From Alicyclobacillus acidocaldarius subsp. acidocaldarius Tc-4-1 (lineage in GTDB: Bacteria; Bacillota; Bacilli; Alicyclobacillales; Alicyclobacillaceae): a stretch of 64,000 nucleotides of DNA. The DNA lies in NCBI RefSeq assembly GCF_000219875.1, contig NC_017167.1, positions 2,565,361 through 2,629,360 of the forward strand, read 5' to 3'. The notes under the pieces were generated by a model. That model was not told the origin of the DNA and ran no database searches. It saw only the letters and a list, made by a program, of their open reading frames with translations. Both the position numbers and the translations under genes were made by a program. How positions within the stretch are numbered: position 1 is the first letter of the stretch; every line of letters begins with the position of its first letter. Of the stretch, positions 16,966 to 25,828 are shown in pieces.

Positions 16966-18063
16966 TTACGGCGCGCGCTGAGGCTTCGGCTGGCGTGAGC
17001 TCGGCTTGGGCCCCAACAGGGCCACTACGATGGCGCCGAGCGCCGGAATCCCGAGCCACAGGGCCATGACGACGAGCGGCCAGACGTCGTCGACGGCCAC
17101 CACCTCCGTCGACGTGTGAAACAGCCATAGGCTCACGACGAGGGCGAGCGAGCCGAGCGAAGGCGCCACCTGCGCCGCCTGCAGCTGCGGGATGACTTGC
17201 CGCATGCAGGCGATGGTGAAATACAGGTTCAGCGCAATCTTCACCACGATGGTCGGCAGCCAAATGCCGACAATGAGGATGTCGAACCGATCCAGAAAAT
17301 CGGTCACGCGCACCTCGCGCACCGCTTCGTACGCGGGATACATGAGATGACCCGCGAGCGGGCTGCCGAGATTCAACTGGCAGATGACCAGGACAAACTC
17401 GAGAAACAAGGACGAAACGGCCAACGAGATCCAGGCCTGGCGAAACGAGAACCGCTCGTGCGAAAAGAGCATGGGCAGGATCGTGATGCTGCCGATGGCA
17501 TTGAGCGCATACCACACCCCAACGGCCGGGCGTTCCATGCCGTACTCGAAGAACGGCTGCAGATACTGCCAACTCAGATCCGGAATGAGCAGCGCGCCGC
17601 AGAACACGGAAAAGAGAAGAAACACGGGCAGATACAGTTCCGTCATCCGCGCGATGACCTCAATCCCGCCCCGCACCATGAACACGCACGTGGCCATGAT
17701 GAGCGCCCCGACCACGACCGCCGGCGTCACCGGCAAAAAGACCACGCTGACGAAGTCGACCCCGAGCCGCACGTCTTTCGCCATAATCACGAGCGAAAAC
17801 AGGACGTAGACCAACAGCACCGCCTTGCCCAGCCAACCGAACTTCTCCACGAACAACGTCAACAGGTCTTTTCCCGGGTTTCGCGCCAGCGCGCGATCCG
17901 TCAACCACAGCACCACGAGCACCGCGAGGCTGCACAGCGGCACCCCCACCCAGGCGTCCTGCCTGGCGGATCGCAGGATCTGCCCGGGCCAGGTCACGAG
18001 CGTCGCGGAGAAGACGTAACAAAAGCCCATCAGCACCACTTGCCGGGACGACACCTGATTCAT
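16966..18063 (-). CDS. Spore germination permease, GerAB family
   Basis: The 365-residue protein has about ten hydrophobic helices and the pattern of the GerAB/GerKB subfamily of amino acid/polyamine/organocation transporters, beginning VSSRQVVLMGFCYVFSATLV. In germinant receptors this B subunit sits in the spore inner membrane and binds the nutrient germinant. It ends a four-gene operon (A, C, small ORF, B), seven bases after the small ORF. The order A-C-x-B differs from the textbook A-B-C of Bacillus gerA. The germinant cannot be predicted. Expression late in the forespore would be expected from the family. Confidence 0.87.
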   Translation of the reverse strand: MNQVSSRQVVLMGFCYVFSATLVTWPGQILRSARQDAWVGVPLCSLAVLVVLWLTDRALARNPGKDLLTLFVEKFGWLGKAVLLVYVLFSLVIMAKDVRLGVDFVSVVFLPVTPAVVVGALIMATCVFMVRGGIEVIARMTELYLPVFLLFSVFCGALLIPDLSWQYLQPFFEYGMERPAVGVWYALNAIGSITILPMLFSHERFSFRQAWISLAVSSLFLEFVLVICQLNLGSPLAGHLMYPAYEAVREVRVTDFLDRFDILIVGIWLPTIVVKIALNLYFTIACMRQVIPQLQAAQVAPSLGSLALVVSLWLFHTSTEVVAVDDVWPLVVMALWLGIPALGAIVVALLGPKPSSRQPKPQRAP

Positions 18064-18070
18064 CCGCGAT

Positions 18071-18277
18071 TCACCTCACGTGAAAGGGCTTGGGCAGCCA
18101 CGCGAAGGACGTGTGCCAGTTCGGAAATACGTTTGAAACCACCCAGGCTCCCGCGGTCATCGTCATCATGGCCGCCATGGCGACCTTCGTCGGCCGGTTG
18201 GCCTGGCGCCACTCCTTCCACTGCAACGCGCACAACGCGGCGATAAACGCCGCCGCCTCAATGAAGTTGACGATCAC
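18071..18277 (-). CDS. Small membrane protein in germination operon
   Basis: This 68-residue ORF has two hydrophobic stretches (about residues 3-18 and 30-50) with a charged loop KEWRQANRPTK between them. It starts with GTG 18277, which overlaps the stop of the upstream gerC-type gene as GTGA, and has GGAGG upstream. Tight coupling on both sides argues that it is real. Small two-helix D subunits occur with some Bacillus GerK/GerA receptors and modulate receptor function; this may be an equivalent, which is inference only. Confidence 0.65.
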   Translation of the reverse strand: MIVNFIEAAAFIAALCALQWKEWRQANRPTKVAMAAMMTMTAGAWVVSNVFPNWHTSFAWLPKPFHVR

Positions 18278-19476
18278 GCCTTCAAATCCTCCTCCGGAAT
18301 CGCCACCGGAGACGTCGCGTTGCCGCTGTTGCGAAGATCGAGCTCGACGTGCACGTCAACCGGGATGTGGGCGTAGAGCGATTCGCGCCAGTCTTGCTTC
18401 TTTGCGTGCCAGAGCGCGGGATAGAGCCGATACACGCGGTTGCACAGCCCCACCGGATCCGCGCGCATGGCCTGTAGCGCCTTCATCCCCGCCGCAATCT
18501 CGTCCGCAATCTCGAGGGACGCCTCATGTTCGAGGCGCGGCAAGTTCTGAGTGACCTCGTACATATACGGGGACGCGTTTTCGGCGAGCGTCCCCATCGC
18601 CTTCACCGTGATCCGGCAGGAGACGCCCTCGCCATCCCGGTGCATGGCGACGCGCGTCCGGTACCTCGTGACGATGACCGAAATGTGGCCCGTGCCGTGT
18701 GGGGCCGGCACCGTCACGGTCGGCCGTTTGATCTCGCCGAGGGCCCACAGCACGCCGTCGGCCTCGCGGCCCTTGAGCACCCCGACCATCCGCGGGCCGC
18801 GAAAGATGGCGAGCCCGGTGACCTTCACATACGTCTGGCGGCGTGCCTCGTCGCCGGGCGTGGTCTCAATCACGGAGACAAGCGGCATATACGGATCCTG
18901 GCCTTCGGCCAACAGGGCCTCGGTGACTCGCTTGACCGTTCGCGGATGCCGCTCGGACTGGCTCGCGAGCTCGCGCAAAAATTCGGCCGGCGTCTTTTCC
19001 ATGCTCGACTCGGTGTTCAGTACGTCGGCGCCAGGGCCCTCGCTCACCACCAGGTAGGTCGTCATGCGGTTCTGCGGCACGCGCGCCATGACATCGATGG
19101 CCTGTGCAATGTTGTCCCGCGCGAGCGCTTCGCCAAACACGAACACACGCATGTGCGCAAAGTACAACTGGCGGGACATTGCCTTCTGCTGATCTGCGTT
19201 TGCCTGCCGAAACGTGTCGCCTACCGTCGAGTCGATGAAATACGCCTTCGTTCCGCTCGATCCGCCGCCCCCACCGAGGTTGCCCACGGACGAGATCTTG
19301 CCCGGGAGCGGCACCTCCACCGTCACACGGTACTTGCCGTCCTCCGTGCGATCCGCCGCGCAGGCCGTGACAAACGCCATGTCGTTGATCTCTCGGCGGT
19401 CCCAGCAGCCCGAGACGAAAGGCACGAGCGCGAGGGCCAGCATGCTCACGGCCCACTTTCGCGTCTTCACGCGCAT
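18274..19476 (-). CDS. Spore germination lipoprotein, Ger(x)C family
   Basis: The 400-residue product has a lipoprotein signal peptide with the lipobox VSGC (Cys24) followed by WDRREINDMAFV, the hallmark start of GerAC/GerBC lipoproteins. Later segments such as GEALARDNI and RVPQNRMTTYLVVSEG match the family. A Gly/Ser-rich loop near residues 65-75 is an insertion. The C subunit is the lipid-anchored component of the germinant receptor on the outer face of the spore inner membrane. The gene lies 12 bases after the A-subunit gene and overlaps the small ORF downstream. Confidence 0.9.
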   Translation of the reverse strand: MRVKTRKWAVSMLALALVPFVSGCWDRREINDMAFVTACAADRTEDGKYRVTVEVPLPGKISSVGNLGGGGGSSGTKAYFIDSTVGDTFRQANADQQKAMSRQLYFAHMRVFVFGEALARDNIAQAIDVMARVPQNRMTTYLVVSEGPGADVLNTESSMEKTPAEFLRELASQSERHPRTVKRVTEALLAEGQDPYMPLVSVIETTPGDEARRQTYVKVTGLAIFRGPRMVGVLKGREADGVLWALGEIKRPTVTVPAPHGTGHISVIVTRYRTRVAMHRDGEGVSCRITVKAMGTLAENASPYMYEVTQNLPRLEHEASLEIADEIAAGMKALQAMRADPVGLCNRVYRLYPALWHAKKQDWRESLYAHIPVDVHVELDLRNSGNATSPVAIPEEDLKA

Positions 19477-19488
19477 GGTCTCACCCCA

Positions 19489-21243
19489 TCATTGCGGGTT
19501 GCCTTCCGGGCGAGGCATCATCTGCTTGTTCATGCGCTTGCGGTTCTGGTGGGCGTACGAAGAAGGCCGATACACCATCTCCCACCAGGGCGGCCGGACG
19601 AACAAATCCTTGACCTCCTGGCGCTTGTAGGGTGCGAAACCAGAGAGATACGGGACGCCAAACGAGCGCAGCTTGCACAGGTGCACGGTGACCCACATGA
19701 CGCCGATGACCAGGCCGAACATGCCGAGCACGGCGCCGAGGAGCATCATGGGAAAGCGCAGCAGGCGAATGGCGATGGCGGCGTTGTACCTCGGCACCGT
19801 GAACGAAGCGATGCCGGTCAAGGCCACAATGATGACCATTGGCGCCGAGACAATGCCGGCTTCCACTGCCGCCTCCCCGATGACGAGTGCGCCCAGGATG
19901 CTCACGGCATGCCCCACAGCTCGCGGGAGGCGGATGCCCGCCTCGCGGAGCGCCTCGAACGTGAGTTCCATGATCAACGCCTCGATGATGGCCGGAAACG
20001 GAATGCTCTCCCGGGCCGCCGCGATGCTGATGACGAGATTGGTGGGCAGCATGTCCTGGTGATACGTGGTCACCGCGATGTACATGGCCGGGAGAAACAG
20101 GGCGATGAACAGGGAGACATAGCGCAGCACGCGCACCAGATACACCAGAAAGAAGCGCTCATAGTAGTCCTCGCTCGCCTGCAGGAACTGCCACCACGTC
20201 ACCGGAGCCACCAGCGCAAACGGCGTCCCGTTTGTGAGGATGGCAAATCGACCCTCAAGAAGCTGCGCCGCGACCGTGTCCGGCCGCTCCGAGTACTGAA
20301 ACTGGGGAAACGGTGACAGCGGCTGATCCTCGATGAGCTCCTCCAAATATCCGCTCTCGAGAACGCCATCGATCTCAATTCCCTCGATCCTGCGCTTGGC
20401 CTCCGCGATGACCTGCTCGTCAGCCAAGCCCTCGATGTACACCAGCCTGACCTCCGTCTTGGTGTACGAGCCCACGTAATACGGGATGGACTTCAGCTTC
20501 GGCGTGCGCAGTTTCTGCCTCAACAGCGACATATTCACGGTGATGTCCTCGGTGAACCCCTCGCGCGGCCCGCGGACCACGGACTCGGTTTCCGGCTCCG
20601 AGATGGCGCGGCGCGGAGGCGACGTGGTGGTGAGCGAGATGGCGGCGTCAAATCCGTCGACGAACAGCACGGCCCGCCCCAGGACAATGGCGTCCACCAC
20701 GTCGTCGATGGTCCTCACCACGTCCGCCTGGGCCACCGGCAGTGACCGCCCGGCCAACTGCTTCGGATCGTAGTCGCCGACGGTGTGCGGGTGAAACGCT
20801 GTCAAAAGCGGCTCCAGCGCCTCATCGCTCAGTTCGTCGAGCGCCACCATGGCTGTGAAATAGACGAGCGCGGCGTGGCGCGAGGCCTCAAGCTCGAGAT
20901 GGCGGAACTGGACATCCGAGCAGCCGTGGAATAGCTCGTGCAGCACCGCGAGATTGTCTTCGAGACCGCGGTAAAGCTGCTGTTGGGACGCGTAGCCGCC
21001 TGGCTCCGACTGCGCCGGCGGAGCGCCCGCGGATGTCCCACCTGCGCCACGGCCCTGACCCCGGCGATCCGCCGACGCCCTGGTCCGGCGCTTCGCCAGT
21101 ACAGACGTTTCCGGCGCTCCGGGGCCGCGCGCACCGCTCTCCTGTTCGCCGCCCGATTGCGCCTCTCTGCCCTGTTCGGCGCCCGGCTGGACTGCGCTCC
21201 CCTGCGGCCGGCGCCTCGGGCGAATGCGCACACCACTTTTCAC
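19489..21243 (-). CDS. Spore germination protein, GerAA family
   Basis: From GTG 21243 the product has 584 residues. An unusual N-terminal 70 residues, rich in Arg, Gly, Ala and Gln, precede the soluble GerAA domain, which begins near ASQQQLYRGLEDNLAVLHE. The C-terminal half has about five membrane helices, with the family segments GRFAILTNGTPFALVAP and FLPAMYIAVTTYHQDMLP. The A subunit contributes to the germinant-gated ion channel. The start was chosen because AGGAGG sits eight bases before GTG 21243 but directly against the longer GTG 21252. It heads the operon, behind the terminator of htrA. Confidence 0.88.
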   Translation of the reverse strand: MKSGVRIRPRRRPQGSAVQPGAEQGREAQSGGEQESGARGPGAPETSVLAKRRTRASADRRGQGRGAGGTSAGAPPAQSEPGGYASQQQLYRGLEDNLAVLHELFHGCSDVQFRHLELEASRHAALVYFTAMVALDELSDEALEPLLTAFHPHTVGDYDPKQLAGRSLPVAQADVVRTIDDVVDAIVLGRAVLFVDGFDAAISLTTTSPPRRAISEPETESVVRGPREGFTEDITVNMSLLRQKLRTPKLKSIPYYVGSYTKTEVRLVYIEGLADEQVIAEAKRRIEGIEIDGVLESGYLEELIEDQPLSPFPQFQYSERPDTVAAQLLEGRFAILTNGTPFALVAPVTWWQFLQASEDYYERFFLVYLVRVLRYVSLFIALFLPAMYIAVTTYHQDMLPTNLVISIAAARESIPFPAIIEALIMELTFEALREAGIRLPRAVGHAVSILGALVIGEAAVEAGIVSAPMVIIVALTGIASFTVPRYNAAIAIRLLRFPMMLLGAVLGMFGLVIGVMWVTVHLCKLRSFGVPYLSGFAPYKRQEVKDLFVRPPWWEMVYRPSSYAHQNRKRMNKQMMPRPEGNPQ

Positions 21244-21269
21244 CTCCATCACCTCCTGAAATATTTTAT

Positions 21270-21292
21270 GGCATAATACACCATATCATGCC
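21270..21292 (-). promoter_or_regulatory. Near-palindrome upstream of the ger operon
   Basis: GGCATAATA (21270-21278) and TATCATGCC (21284-21292) are inverted copies with one mismatch. They lie in the only AT-rich stretch ahead of the ger operon, 27-49 bases from the start codon. This may be an operator or part of a forespore promoter, since CATAAAATA follows on the reverse strand; no standard -35/-10 spacing fits well. Confidence 0.35.
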
Positions 21293-21294
21293 AC

Positions 21295-21322
21295 AAAAAA
21301 GTGGTCGGAGCTGCCCGACCAC
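21295..21322 (-). terminator. Rho-independent terminator of htrA
   Basis: On the reverse strand GTGGTCGG (21315-21322) pairs with CCGACCAC (21301-21308) around a six-base loop and is followed by six T residues (21295-21300). It lies just after the htrA stop and isolates the ger operon downstream. Confidence 0.85.
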
Positions 21323-21331
21323 GTCCTCGTC

Positions 21332-22639
21332 TTAGTACCCAAACGGGTTTGTCGAATTGAACGGATTTGGGAAGATGCTTCCTCCCCCAGAGCCGAACGG
21401 GTTCTGCGACGACTGGTTCGACGAATTGCCGCTCTCCGTCGTGTTCGGCGACTGTTCCTCGCCAATCTTGATCTGAAGGGTCAACTTCCTATCGCCGCGG
21501 TACACCACGATGGGCACGGTCTGACCGGGCTTCAGCGTGAACAGTTCCGTCCGAAGATCCGCGATGGACTGCACCGTCTTGCCGTTGAGGGCGATGATCA
21601 CGTCTCCCTGCTGCAGACCTGCGCGCTTGGCGTTGGCTGAATCCACCGACTCAATGTACACGCCGTAGTCCACAGGGATGTTGTCCGGCAGGTATCCGCT
21701 CGGGATGCTGGACAAGTCGATGCCTTCGATGCCGAGCGCCGGGTGGACCGCGTGACCCGTCTTGATGATCTGGAACGCGATGTTCAGCACTTCGTTCGAC
21801 GGGATGGCAAAGCCCATGCCTTCGAAGTTGGGCGCCACGATCTTGCTACAGTTGATGCCAACGACCTGCCCCGCCGCGTTCAACAGGGGCCCGCCGCTGT
21901 TGCCGGGGTTGATGGCCGCGTCCGTCTGGATGACGGGCTGATAGTCGAGCACCGCGTCCGACGTCGGGTCCTCGACCGGCATCATCCGCTGATCGCCGCT
22001 GATGATCCCGGCCGTCACCGTGTCAGCAAAGTCCAGTCCCATCGGCGTGCCGATGGCAATCGCGGGCTCGCCCACCTGGATGTCGTCCGAATTCGCAAAT
22101 TGGGCCGGTTGGATGCCCGGGAACGTGGAGGCAGGCACGCGCAGGACCGCAAGGTCCGTGTACGGATCCGTCCCCACCACCGTCGCGTTGACCCGCTTGT
22201 TCGTCATGAGGACAATTTGCACTTTCGATCCGCCCTGCACCACGTGGTTGTTGGTGACGATGTACGCATTGTCCCCGTTCCTGTAAAAGTAAACGCCCGA
22301 GCCGATGTCCGACTCCTGGGTCTGCGACTGCTGCGTGAAGAAGTTGCTGGTGGTGGTGTAGTTCACCACCGCCACGACGTCAGGCTCGACCTTCTTCACG
22401 ACCTGTGTGATGTCGTCGTTGATGTTCACATTCACCGACATGGGCTTGGTGGTCGAAGCCGGCGGCGCCGAGTTGCTGGTGGTGTTGAGCGACAGGCTCT
22501 CGTTTCGCGTGGCGGCCACCACACCGAGTGTCGCGCCCGCGCCGACGAGCGCCGACACCACCACGGTCACAATCCAGCGCAACGTCCCACCAGGTTCGTA
22601 GAAGAAGCCGCTGTCCGAGCGCGGACGATAGAAGCGCAT
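21332..22639 (-). CDS. htrA: HtrA/DegP-type membrane-anchored serine protease
   Basis: The 435-residue protein has an N-terminal membrane anchor (about residues 21-43), a trypsin-like domain and one PDZ domain. The catalytic triad is visible as His132 in NNHVV, Asp162 in YTDLAVL and Ser248 in PGNSGGP. The PDZ part runs from about residue 315 to 395, and the C-terminus is a Gly/Asn/Pro/Phe-rich tail. The family degrades misfolded exported proteins outside the membrane. ATG 22639 has AAAGGG upstream. It is apparently monocistronic: a terminator follows, and the hopanoid operon ends 129 bases upstream. The FGYxNPF-type tail is of unknown role. Confidence 0.92.
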   Translation of the reverse strand: MRFYRPRSDSGFFYEPGGTLRWIVTVVVSALVGAGATLGVVAATRNESLSLNTTSNSAPPASTTKPMSVNVNINDDITQVVKKVEPDVVAVVNYTTTSNFFTQQSQTQESDIGSGVYFYRNGDNAYIVTNNHVVQGGSKVQIVLMTNKRVNATVVGTDPYTDLAVLRVPASTFPGIQPAQFANSDDIQVGEPAIAIGTPMGLDFADTVTAGIISGDQRMMPVEDPTSDAVLDYQPVIQTDAAINPGNSGGPLLNAAGQVVGINCSKIVAPNFEGMGFAIPSNEVLNIAFQIIKTGHAVHPALGIEGIDLSSIPSGYLPDNIPVDYGVYIESVDSANAKRAGLQQGDVIIALNGKTVQSIADLRTELFTLKPGQTVPIVVYRGDRKLTLQIKIGEEQSPNTTESGNSSNQSSQNPFGSGGGSIFPNPFNSTNPFGY

Positions 22640-22768
22640 GTACGATCACCCTTTATCCAGGTCTTGACCTTTTCTGCGCTTAGTATGCTTCTCCAACCTT
22701 GAAACCGCATCGAAAGCCCGAACAGCGCAGGTTCCCGCGTTCCGACCATCGCGTTGTGCGCTTCGCGC

Positions 22769-24112
22769 TCACGCCAATCCGTCCTCGCGGGCAGCCGCGG
22801 CAGCCATTTCGCCGCTCCGAACGGCCCCCTCCAGGCAGGCCGGCCAGCCCGTGTCGACCCAGTCGCCGGCGAGGTACAGGCCCCTGAGGCGGGAGCGCAC
22901 ACCCGGGCGCCTGAGCCCCAACTCCGGCTCCGCGAGAAACGTCGCCTTCGGCTGCCAGACCACCTTGCCCCAGCGTGCACCCACTTCCCTCGCGGCGGGA
23001 AACATCTCGGCCACCGCCGCCTCCACTTCGCGGGCGATCTCGTCCGCGGCCCACGAGCGATACGCGTCCGCGGCCGAGATGGAGATGGACAAAAGGCGCC
23101 CGTCGAGTTCGGCGTTGCCCAAGAGCCGGCCGCGGTTGAAGACGAACATGCCGCCCATCGCGTACGAGGCCGCGACGTCCGCCTCCATCACTGCGTGCGG
23201 ATACTCGAGGTACACGTTCAAAATCGGGCTGTAGCGCACACGCGCGAGCCACGCCGTCCGGTCGATGGCGCCGTCAGGAAGGACCGATCGCGCCTGATCG
23301 TGCGGGACGGCGAGGATGACGCATCGCGCAGAAAGCGACGATCCGTCCGCCAGCCGCACGCTCGTCACGCCGGTTTCGTCCGCGACGACCCGGACCGCGC
23401 GGCCGCGCCGCAGCTCGACTCCGCGCGCTTGGAGGGACGCCACGGCTTCCGCGGCGAGATCGCCAAGCGGGCGCGTGAAGAGGCCGAGCCGGCTCGGTTC
23501 GGGGCCGCGCAAAAAGCCTATCTGGAACGATTCGACGGCGAGCCCCGCAGAGATGTCGCCGGCGTGGCCGTTCAAAATGGCGGTGCCGACGAGATCCCAG
23601 ACGAGGCGGATGACGTCGTCCGTCTGGCCGTGGCGCTCAAGAAAGGCGCGGAACGAGTGCGCGTCGAGATGATCGGGGCGGGCGGCGAGCATGGCGAACG
23701 CGGCCTGAGCGATGCGCAGGCGCCCGTCGAGCGAGACGTGCGCGTACCGGAGGAGCGAGGGCACGAGGTGAAGCGGTCCGGGGAGCCTGCGGCTTTCGAT
23801 GGAACAAAAGCGCCCGTTGGCATACACCGGGATGGACAGAAGCGGCTGAAAGCAAACGCCCGGATGGCGGGTCAATTCGTGCAAGAGGCGCGTAAAGGCC
23901 GTGCAGCACCCGAGGAGCACGTGCTGGCCATTGTCCAACACGTGACCCGACTCCCGGTCGACAAAGGAAAAGGCGCGGCCGCCCACGTGCGGCGCGCGCT
24001 CCAAGAGCAGGACGCGTTCCCCAGGCACACCGGCGCAAAGCAGGTGGTGGACCGCGCTCACGCCCGCAAAACCCGCACCTACGACGATGATCCGATCGCG
24101 CGCTTGTTCCAT
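22769..24112 (-). CDS. hpnE: Hydroxysqualene dehydroxylase (squalene-associated FAD amine oxidase)
   Basis: The 447-residue flavoprotein has the FAD dinucleotide motif IIVVGAGFAGVSAVHHL at the N-terminus, the GGR motif (HVGGRAFSF), and a C-terminal GLYLAGDWVDTGWPACLEGAVRSG that closes the FAD site. HpnE reduces hydroxysqualene to squalene and completes the HpnCDE route from farnesyl diphosphate. The start ATG 24112 is close to GGGGGG and overlaps the end of hpnD by 34 bases; GTG 24124 is an alternative. It is the last gene of the nine-gene isoprenoid/hopanoid run. No clear terminator follows. Confidence 0.9.
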   Translation of the reverse strand: MEQARDRIIVVGAGFAGVSAVHHLLCAGVPGERVLLLERAPHVGGRAFSFVDRESGHVLDNGQHVLLGCCTAFTRLLHELTRHPGVCFQPLLSIPVYANGRFCSIESRRLPGPLHLVPSLLRYAHVSLDGRLRIAQAAFAMLAARPDHLDAHSFRAFLERHGQTDDVIRLVWDLVGTAILNGHAGDISAGLAVESFQIGFLRGPEPSRLGLFTRPLGDLAAEAVASLQARGVELRRGRAVRVVADETGVTSVRLADGSSLSARCVILAVPHDQARSVLPDGAIDRTAWLARVRYSPILNVYLEYPHAVMEADVAASYAMGGMFVFNRGRLLGNAELDGRLLSISISAADAYRSWAADEIAREVEAAVAEMFPAAREVGARWGKVVWQPKATFLAEPELGLRRPGVRSRLRGLYLAGDWVDTGWPACLEGAVRSGEMAAAAAREDGLA

Positions 24113-24948
24113 AGGACCCCCCACACCAGCCTCAATTTCTGCGATCCACTGAGCGAGATGCGCTCATCGAAGACCCGAAAGCCGCGCGCCTCAATCTTGT
24201 CCAAGAGGCGCCGATACATGACGTACAGCATGCTCAGGCAGCGGAGACTGTCGGGTTCCACGAGCGAAAACAGCTCCGCGGCGCGCGCGTAGTACGCCTT
24301 CGCGCGCTCGGCCTGTGCCCGCATGACGGCGAAAAAGGCGGGCGTCATGCGCCGCTCGGAGAGATCGGCTAGGGAATAGCCGAACCGCTCCATTTCCTCT
24401 TCCGGCAGATACACGCGGTCGCGCGCGAGGTCTTCGGCGAGATCGCGCAGGATGTTGGTGATTTGCAGCGCGCGGCCCATGTCCCGGGCGAGGTCGAGCG
24501 CGCGTGGGTCGCGAAAGCCGAAGATGTGCACGCACATGAGTCCGACGGTGCCGGCCACGTCGTCGCAGTAGGCGTCGAGATCGGCCTGGGACTTGAGGCG
24601 CACGGGCGCCATGTCGACCCGCATGCCGCGGATGAGATGGGCGAACGGCTCCTGCGGGATGCTGTAGCGCCGCACGGCGTCTCCCAGCGCCACGACGACG
24701 GGATGGGACGACGCGAGGTAGTCGTCGGCGTAGGCGGCCTGGTAGATGCGCTCGGCGGTGGCGAGGTGGGAGGCGGCATCGGCGCCGGTGTGATCGTCCA
24801 CGGCGTCGTCACAGAGACGGCTCCACGCGTAGATGGCGTACATGGCGCGGCGCTTGGCGGGCGGCAGCATGCGCATCCCGTAATAAAATGAGCTGCCGGC
24901 TTCGCGCGTGCGCCGCGCGCAGTATTCGTAGGCCGAAGCCAGATTCAT
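24079..24948 (-). CDS. hpnD: Presqualene diphosphate synthase
   Basis: The 289-residue protein belongs to the squalene/phytoene synthase family. The two aspartate-rich motifs are clear: CDDAVDDH near residues 45-52 and DLAEDLARDRVYLP near 170-183. With HpnC and HpnE beside it, the assignment as the enzyme condensing two farnesyl diphosphates to presqualene diphosphate follows the established HpnCDE pathway. ATG 24948 overlaps the hpnC stop as ATGA. The C-terminus overlaps hpnE, so all three should be translated in step. Confidence 0.9.
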   Translation of the reverse strand: MNLASAYEYCARRTREAGSSFYYGMRMLPPAKRRAMYAIYAWSRLCDDAVDDHTGADAASHLATAERIYQAAYADDYLASSHPVVVALGDAVRRYSIPQEPFAHLIRGMRVDMAPVRLKSQADLDAYCDDVAGTVGLMCVHIFGFRDPRALDLARDMGRALQITNILRDLAEDLARDRVYLPEEEMERFGYSLADLSERRMTPAFFAVMRAQAERAKAYYARAAELFSLVEPDSLRCLSMLYVMYRRLLDKIEARGFRVFDERISLSGSQKLRLVWGVLWNKRAIGSSS

Positions 24949-25820
24949 GCCGACCCTCCTTCGCCGTTTGCGCCGCCGGCGAGCACCGAGAGCGCGATGC
25001 GGAGCTTCTGCCTGCCTGAGACCACGGGCCTGCCGGCAAACGGGTTGTAGCCCTGGCGGCGAATGGCCGCGAGGATGGCCTGGCCGCCGAGGCGGTACAG
25101 CTTCAGCTGCCGAGCCAGGCGCGGTGGCACGAGGGCTTCAAGCCTCCGGCCCTCGTCGAACAGCGCCTGGGCGCGATCCACCTCGAGCGCGATGCAGCGG
25201 CGCACGCCCTCCGTCGCCCGCCGGGCGCGAATGTCGTCCAGCGTCGCGCCGAACCGCTCGAGGTCCGCGCGCGGGACGTAGATGCGGCCAAGGGCGAGAT
25301 CCCGGTCGATGTCCTGCATGTGGTTGGCCACCTGCAGCGCCGTGCAAGTGGCGTCGGACAGGCGCGCGCGCTCGTCGTCCAGGCAGCCGAAGATGCCGAG
25401 CACAAGCCGGCCGACGGGATCGGCCGAATAGCGGCAGTAGTCGCGAAGGTCCTCCCAGGTGTCGTACGTGTGCTTGCGCTGATCGCGCCGGTTGGCCTCG
25501 ATGAGCCGAAGAAACGGCTCCATGGGCAGGTTGCAGGTGGCGATGGTGAACTGAAGCGCGCGGAACGCAGGCGTGGTGGCCTCGCCCGCAAACGCGCGCC
25601 GCAGTTCCTCCTCGTAGACGTCGAGGGCCGCCATGCGGTCTCCCGCATATTCGTCGCCGAGATCGTCCACGCCGCGACAAAAGGCATAAACCGAATAAAA
25701 GTGCGGACGAAGATGGCGCGGCACGAACAGCGACACCACCGAGAAATTTTCGTAGTGACTCCGCGTGAGCCGTCGGCAGACCTCGAAATCGCCTCGGAGT
25801 TCGACTGGCACAGATTCCAT
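24945..25820 (-). CDS. hpnC: Hydroxysqualene synthase
   Basis: This 291-residue squalene/phytoene synthase homologue carries CRGVDDLGDE as the first Asp-rich motif and MQDIDRDLALGRIYVP as the second. HpnC converts presqualene diphosphate to hydroxysqualene by water attack, feeding HpnE. The position directly after shc and before hpnD supports HpnC rather than a second presqualene synthase. ATG 25820 has GAGGG six bases upstream; GTG 25832, overlapping the shc stop as GTGA, is possible but lacks its own site. Confidence 0.9.
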   Translation of the reverse strand: MESVPVELRGDFEVCRRLTRSHYENFSVVSLFVPRHLRPHFYSVYAFCRGVDDLGDEYAGDRMAALDVYEEELRRAFAGEATTPAFRALQFTIATCNLPMEPFLRLIEANRRDQRKHTYDTWEDLRDYCRYSADPVGRLVLGIFGCLDDERARLSDATCTALQVANHMQDIDRDLALGRIYVPRADLERFGATLDDIRARRATEGVRRCIALEVDRAQALFDEGRRLEALVPPRLARQLKLYRLGGQAILAAIRRQGYNPFAGRPVVSGRQKLRIALSVLAGGANGEGGSA

Positions 25821-25828
25821 CGCAACCC

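Noticed and set aside
18526-20316. 596-codon forward reading frame in the ger region
   Set aside because: It is antisense to gerC/gerA homologues with lipobox and membrane-domain motifs.
22681-22687. CATACTA on the reverse strand before htrA, like a forespore sigma-G -10
   Set aside because: No matching -35 is present at 17-18 bases, so I do not call a sporulation promoter.
22740-22768. Possible hairpin after hpnE (GTGAGCGC / GCGCAC)
   Set aside because: The arms are uneven and no T-run follows, so it is not a convincing terminator.
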